Shown here in pieces: positions 12,456 to 15,825 of a stretch of 15,825 bases of DNA. Location of the stretch: NCBI RefSeq assembly GCF_051960575.1, contig NZ_JBQCEE010000324.1:1-15825 (forward strand). Direction: 5' to 3'. The position numbers and the translations under genes were made by a program. Under the pieces are notes generated by a model that saw only the letters and a list, made by a program, of their open reading frames with translations, made no database searches and had not been told where the DNA came from. The stretch comes from JBQCEE01 sp051960575 (GTDB lineage: Bacteria; Actinomycetota; Actinomycetes; Mycobacteriales; Jatrophihabitantaceae). The stretch's first letter is position 1; each line of letters starts with the position of its first letter.

Positions 12456-13831
12456 CCGGTCGCCTTCTCCAGCGCCAGCAGCTCCTCGTCCAGGTGCGCG
12501 AGCAGCCGCTGCAGCCGCGGGGCGGTGCGCCGGCACCCGGTGAGGCCGAAGGCGAGCTGGTCGTCGTAGCTGGTGCAGGTGATGTTCAGCGCCTGCCCGT
12601 CGAGCGGGATCGACAGCGGGTAGAGGCCGTCGAGGCGTGCGCCGTTCCAGAACAGCGGCTGCCTCGGCCCGGGCACGTTCGAGATCACCAGGTTGAACGG
12701 CGGTCGTGCCTTGCCGACCAGCCCGAGCAGCGGCTGCAGCATGAGCGGACTGCAGCCGAGCGCCGACATGGCGATGGTCTGGGCCGGTGTCATCGCCGCG
12801 AACGCCGACTTGCCCTGCTGCATCGACTCGTGCACCCGCGCGAGCCGGTGGGCGGGGTCGCGCAGGTGCGTGGCGAGGTTCGCCATCACCGTGCCGATCG
12901 AGTTGCCGCCGACCGCGCCGCCGGTGTCCTCGCCGTGCAGCGACACCGGCACCATCGCGATCAGCGGGTCGTCCGGCAGCGCGTCGAGTTCGAGCAGGTA
13001 GCTGCGCAGGGCGCCCGAGCACATCGCGAGGAAGACGTCGTTCACCGTGGTGCCCGAGGCGCGGCCGACCGCACGCAGACGGTCGAGCGGCCACGACTGC
13101 GCGGCGAAGCGCCGGGCGCCGGTGATCGGCTGGTTGAGGATGGTGCGCGGTGCCGAGAGGCTCAGTGCCCCGGCCTGGCCGGTGACCGCCTGCTGCACGG
13201 TGCGTTGCAGGGCGCGCGGCAGGCCGGCAGCGTCGCCCACGAGCCCCAGCGCGGACGCGACGGCGGAGCGCTCGACCTGGGTGCGGCGCGAGCGCCGTTC
13301 CCGCGGCGCCCAGGGCGGTGGCACGTCGAGGTCGCCCGGGTCGGTGGTGAGCTGGCGCGACAGCAGCCGCAACGACGAGACGCCGTCGATGAGTGCGTGG
13401 TGCACCTTGAAGTAGACGGCGAAGCGGCCGTCGTCCAGGCCCTCGATGAGGTGCATCTCCCAGAGCGGACGCTTGCGGTCGAGCAGGGTCGAGTGCAGCC
13501 GCGAGACGAGGGCCAGCAGTTCGAGCACGCGGCCGGGCTGGGGCAGTGCGCTGAGCCGCACGTGGTGCTCGAGGTCGAAGTCGCGGTCCTCCTCCCACGC
13601 CCACTGCCCGAGCGTGCCCGGGCCGCGCACCGGCCGCTTGCGGAACAGCGGCCCGACCGCCCCGCGCTCGCCGATCGAGTGCCGGATCGCGGCCTCGAAG
13701 CGGCGGCGCACGTCGAGGGCCGTCGCACCCTCGGGCGGCACGAACAGTTCCAGACCGCCGACGTGCATGGGTTGCTCGCGGGTCTCGAGCAGCAGGAAGA
13801 CGGCGTCCTGGGGCGGCAGCAGGGTGGCCAT
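12452..13831 (-). CDS. Wax ester synthase/diacylglycerol O-acyltransferase (WS/DGAT)
   Basis: A 459-aa acyltransferase of the bifunctional family that moves acyl groups from acyl-CoA to fatty alcohols or diacylglycerol, making wax esters or triacylglycerol as storage lipid. The catalytic motif HHxxxDG is intact as HHALIDG (144-150). Upstream is the conserved KRPLWEMHLIEGL (120-132). The second-half markers TVNDVFLAMCSGALR, GGNSIGTVMANLATH and NLVISNVPGP are present. Length is normal. The start at ATG 13831 has AGGA 7 bases upstream. A GTG at 13849 would add six residues and lies inside a hairpin arm. It is the third gene after guaB1 and the CDF transporter on the same strand, 56 bases after the CDF stop. 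A strong hairpin in that gap covers its ribosome binding site. It is convergent with the EphD-like hydrolase. Confidence 0.95.
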   Translation of the reverse strand: MATLLPPQDAVFLLLETREQPMHVGGLELFVPPEGATALDVRRRFEAAIRHSIGERGAVGPLFRKRPVRGPGTLGQWAWEEDRDFDLEHHVRLSALPQPGRVLELLALVSRLHSTLLDRKRPLWEMHLIEGLDDGRFAVYFKVHHALIDGVSSLRLLSRQLTTDPGDLDVPPPWAPRERRSRRTQVERSAVASALGLVGDAAGLPRALQRTVQQAVTGQAGALSLSAPRTILNQPITGARRFAAQSWPLDRLRAVGRASGTTVNDVFLAMCSGALRSYLLELDALPDDPLIAMVPVSLHGEDTGGAVGGNSIGTVMANLATHLRDPAHRLARVHESMQQGKSAFAAMTPAQTIAMSALGCSPLMLQPLLGLVGKARPPFNLVISNVPGPRQPLFWNGARLDGLYPLSIPLDGQALNITCTSYDDQLAFGLTGCRRTAPRLQRLLAHLDEELLALEKATG

Positions 13832-13836
13832 CACCC

Positions 13837-13880
13837 GATCCTGCTGCACGCGAGCTGATCACGAAAGCGTGCGCAGGATC
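13837..13880 (-). promoter_or_regulatory. Intercistronic hairpin covering the WS/DGAT ribosome binding site
   Basis: Arms 13837-13851 and 13867-13880 pair over 14 base pairs with one bulged base and a 15-base loop. On the minus strand, the second arm contains the AGGA (13842-13839) used by the WS/DGAT start codon at 13831. The structure sits between the CDF stop and that start. No U-tract follows, so it may be a weak terminator, a processing site, or a switch hiding the ribosome binding site in read-through transcripts. Confidence 0.5.
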
Positions 13881-13887
13881 CGGCGGG

Positions 13888-14847
13888 TCAGGCGTGGCGC
13901 TCCGGCGCCAGCTCGGGACTGAGGTGGGTGCCGCCGTGGGCATCGCTGCAGTGCTCGGTGTCGCCCACGGCGTCGAGGTGGTCGACCTGCAGGGTGACGT
14001 GATCGATGCCGTGCTCGTCGCCGAGCAGTGCCCGCATGCGTCCGGCGACCTCGTGGCAGTCGTAGGGCGGCGTCACCAGCACGTGGGCCGACATGGCGAG
14101 GTCGTGCGGGCCGAGCTGCCACACGTGCAGGTCGTGCACCTGGGCGACCCCGTCGAGGCGGGCGAGCTGCCCGCCGAGCGACCCGGGGTCGAAGCCGGTC
14201 GGCGCCGCCTCGAGGAAGACGCGGCCGGCCTCACGGACGAGCTGGGCGCCGGTCCAGGCCATGAGGGCCGCGACGCACAGCGACGCGATCGGGTCGGCGC
14301 GGGTCCAGCCCGTGGTGAGCACGACGATGCCGGCGACGAGCGTGGCGAGGAACGCCCACAGGTCGGTCACCAGGTGGGCGATGGCTCCACGGATGTTGAG
14401 ACTGGCGCGGTCGGCGTGCCCGGCGAGCCACGTCGCGGCCAGGTTGACGACGACACCGACGACAGCGACGACCGCCACGACCCCACCGGTGACCGCGCCC
14501 GGGTACACCAGGCGGCGGATGCCCTCGACGGTGAACCAGACCGCCAGCAGCAGCAGGGTGATGCCGTTGGCCTGGCCGGACAGTGCGTCGACCCGGGTGA
14601 AGCCGTACGTGTACGCGCCCCGCGCCGGCCGATCGGCGATGCGCGCGGCGATCACGGCGACGAGCAGCGCGGCGGCGTCGGTGAGCATGTGGCCCGCGTC
14701 GGCGAGCAGGGCGAGCGAGTGGGCCAGCAGGCCGGCGACGACCTCGCCGATCATGAAGGCGACGATCACCCCGAGCGCGGCGAGCAGCCAGCGCTGCCCG
14801 TCGCGGGTCGCCGGTCGGGGCGCGTGGTGTGCGTGGTCGTGGCCCAT
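13888..14847 (-). CDS. Cation diffusion facilitator (CDF) metal exporter
   Basis: A 319-aa CDF transporter, which exports zinc or a similar divalent metal in exchange for protons. It has a histidine-rich cytoplasmic start (GHDHAHH, 2-8) and six transmembrane helices between about 20 and 210. The transport site is formed by H53xxxD57 in helix 2 (LADAGHMLTDA) and H158xxxD162 in helix 5 (IAHLVTDLWAF). The HxxxD/HxxxD set is typical of zinc-selective ZitB/CzcD/ZnT-type members. A cytoplasmic C-terminal domain follows (about 215-295, with VHDLHVWQLGP), then a tail with further His and Cys (EHCSDAHGGTH). ATG 14847 is 7 bases after the guaB1 stop with only a poor ribosome binding site, so its translation may depend on guaB1. 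A competing ATG at 14852 is in another frame. Confidence 0.95.
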   Translation of the reverse strand: MGHDHAHHAPRPATRDGQRWLLAALGVIVAFMIGEVVAGLLAHSLALLADAGHMLTDAAALLVAVIAARIADRPARGAYTYGFTRVDALSGQANGITLLLLAVWFTVEGIRRLVYPGAVTGGVVAVVAVVGVVVNLAATWLAGHADRASLNIRGAIAHLVTDLWAFLATLVAGIVVLTTGWTRADPIASLCVAALMAWTGAQLVREAGRVFLEAAPTGFDPGSLGGQLARLDGVAQVHDLHVWQLGPHDLAMSAHVLVTPPYDCHEVAGRMRALLGDEHGIDHVTLQVDHLDAVGDTEHCSDAHGGTHLSPELAPERHA

Positions 14848-14854
14848 CGCCGCA

Positions 14855-15825
14855 TCACCAGCCGGCGTACAGCGGCCGGCCCTCGGCGTAGCCCGCGGCG
14901 CTCTGCACACCGACGACGGCACGCTCGTGCAACTGCTCGAGCGTGGCGGCGCCGGCGTAGGTGCAGGCCGACCGCACGCCCGCGGTGATCGCGTCCAGCA
15001 GGTCTTCGACACCGGGACGCCGCGGGTCGAGGTACTGGCGACCGCTCGAGATGCCCTCCTCGAACAACGCCTTGCGGGCGCGGTCGAACGACCCCTCGCC
15101 ACTGGTGCGGTTCGCGACGGCGCGGGCCGAGGCCATGCCGAAGCTCTCCTTGTAGAGCCGGCCGTCGACGTCGAGATGCATGTCGCCCGGTGACTCGTGC
15201 GTGCCGGCGAACCACGAGCCGATCATGACCGAACTGGCCCCCGCGGCCAGGGCGAGGGCGACGTCGCGGGGGTGGCGCACTCCCCCGTCGGCCCAGACGT
15301 GCTTGCCCTCGGCGCGGGCCGCGGCGGCGCACTCGAGCACGGCCGAGAACTGCGGCCGGCCGACACCGGTCATCATGCGGGTGGTGCACATCGCGCCCGG
15401 ACCGACGCCGACCTTGACGATGTCCGCGCCGGCGGCGATGAGCTCGCGCGTGCCCTCTGCCGACACGACGTTGCCCGCGACCACCGGGACGCCGGGCGCG
15501 AGCGAGCGGACGGCCTGCAGCGCCTCGATCATGCGCTGCTGGTGGCCGTGGGCGGTGTCGAGCACGAGCGTGTCGACGCCCGCCTCGAGCAGGTCGGCGG
15601 CCTTGGCCTTGACGTCGCCGTTCACGCCGACCGCTGCGGCGACGCGCAGTCGGCCGCCCGCGTCCAGGGCCGGTGTGTAGATGGTGGCGCGCAGCGCGGC
15701 GGTGCGGGTGAGGATGCCGACGAGCTTGCCCTGCGCGTCGACGACCGGCGCCAGCTTGCGCCGCGCCGAGTCGAGCGTCGCGAACGCCTTCTCGGGCTCG
15801 ATCGGCTCGGTGAGAGTGAGCGGAT
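14855..15825 (-). CDS. guaB1: GuaB1-family GMP reductase (IMPDH-related), 5' end outside window
   Basis: Partial: 323 codons of a purine-interconversion enzyme. Reading continues to the window edge, so the start is beyond it. The first ~50 visible residues (TEPIEPEKAFATLDSARRKLAPVVD then GKLVGILTR) are the end of a CBS domain. The TIM barrel follows: VLDTAHGH, VVAGNVVSAEGTRELIAAGAD, the catalytic loop GVGPGAMCTTRMMTGVGRPQ with its active cysteine, WADGGVRHPRDVALALAAGAS, and the flap/end segment SAAGYAEGRPLYAGW. The GPGAMCTTR loop and HGHQQRM are typical of the actinobacterial GuaB1 group. The mycobacterial member is reported to be a GMP reductase (GMP to IMP, NADPH) rather than an IMP dehydrogenase. 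An internal GTG at 15625 is not the true start. It is the first visible gene of an apparent operon with the CDF and WS/DGAT genes. Confidence 0.93.
   Translation of the reverse strand, partial: PLTLTEPIEPEKAFATLDSARRKLAPVVDAQGKLVGILTRTAALRATIYTPALDAGGRLRVAAAVGVNGDVKAKAADLLEAGVDTLVLDTAHGHQQRMIEALQAVRSLAPGVPVVAGNVVSAEGTRELIAAGADIVKVGVGPGAMCTTRMMTGVGRPQFSAVLECAAAARAEGKHVWADGGVRHPRDVALALAAGASSVMIGSWFAGTHESPGDMHLDVDGRLYKESFGMASARAVANRTSGEGSFDRARKALFEEGISSGRQYLDPRRPGVEDLLDAITAGVRSACTYAGAATLEQLHERAVVGVQSAAGYAEGRPLYAGW

Noticed and set aside
11550..13943. 797-codon minus-strand frame over the EphD-like and WS/DGAT genes
   Set aside because: It is antisense or out of frame to two well-supported genes and has proline/arginine-rich composition without any motif.
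1..15825. Mobile element, phage, CRISPR or RNA gene
   Set aside because: No transposase, integrase, regularly spaced repeats, tRNA cloverleaf or rRNA-like sequence was seen on reading both strands. Gene order looks chromosomal.

Overview
The window is very GC-rich. Its gene families point to an actinobacterium: a GuaB1-type GMP reductase, a wax ester synthase/diacylglycerol acyltransferase (WS/DGAT), an LCP wall-polymer ligase, a hydrolase like the N-terminal half of mycobacterial EphD, and frequent start codons with no Shine-Dalgarno sequence. I cannot name a genus. Seventeen genes are supported, two of them only through short ORFs nested in longer spurious ones. One gene (guaB1) runs off the right edge. 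The first ~70 bases are homopolymer runs that look like a contig-end artefact. I see no tRNA, rRNA, CRISPR array, transposase or phage gene, so this reads as chromosomal rather than mobile DNA.

Layout, left to right. (1) 90-1847, minus: an operon of an ArsR-type repressor, a fused SRPBCC-YCII protein and an MBL-fold hydrolase. (2) 1886-2294: about 400 bases with no gene, holding a perfect 14-bp AT-only palindrome. (3) 2295-3643: a DUF4262 protein with unusual cysteine motifs (minus), divergent from a small VOC/glyoxalase-fold protein (plus). A perfect 16-bp inverted repeat follows, between convergent genes. (4) 3737-6657: a small secreted protein and a type I methionine aminopeptidase (minus), divergent from an XRE-type regulator. 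A 24-bp dyad lies in the shared promoter region. An amidase lipoprotein follows on the plus strand. (5) 6668-9122, minus: a GT2 glycosyltransferase, a small membrane protein and an LCP protein, tightly coupled and convergent with the amidase. This is a cell-envelope block. (6) 9198-10585, plus: a short-chain dehydrogenase and a P-loop NTPase, translationally coupled. (7) 10573-12455: a secreted lipase resembling Candida antarctica lipase B (minus), divergent from an EphD-like alpha/beta hydrolase (plus). (8) 12452-15825, minus: guaB1, then a CDF metal transporter, then the WS/DGAT acyltransferase. A strong hairpin covers the ribosome binding site of the last gene.

Functional themes are envelope assembly and remodelling (amidase, GT2, LCP), lipid or ester metabolism (lipase, EphD-like hydrolase, WS/DGAT), and small regulators paired with their targets (ArsR with SRPBCC, XRE beside map). 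The most interesting non-coding signals are the map/XRE dyad, the hairpin before WS/DGAT, and -10 hexamers repeatedly placed 6-9 bases before a start codon, which suggests leaderless transcripts. No obvious new defence or biosynthetic system is present. The least conventional protein is the DUF4262 fusion.
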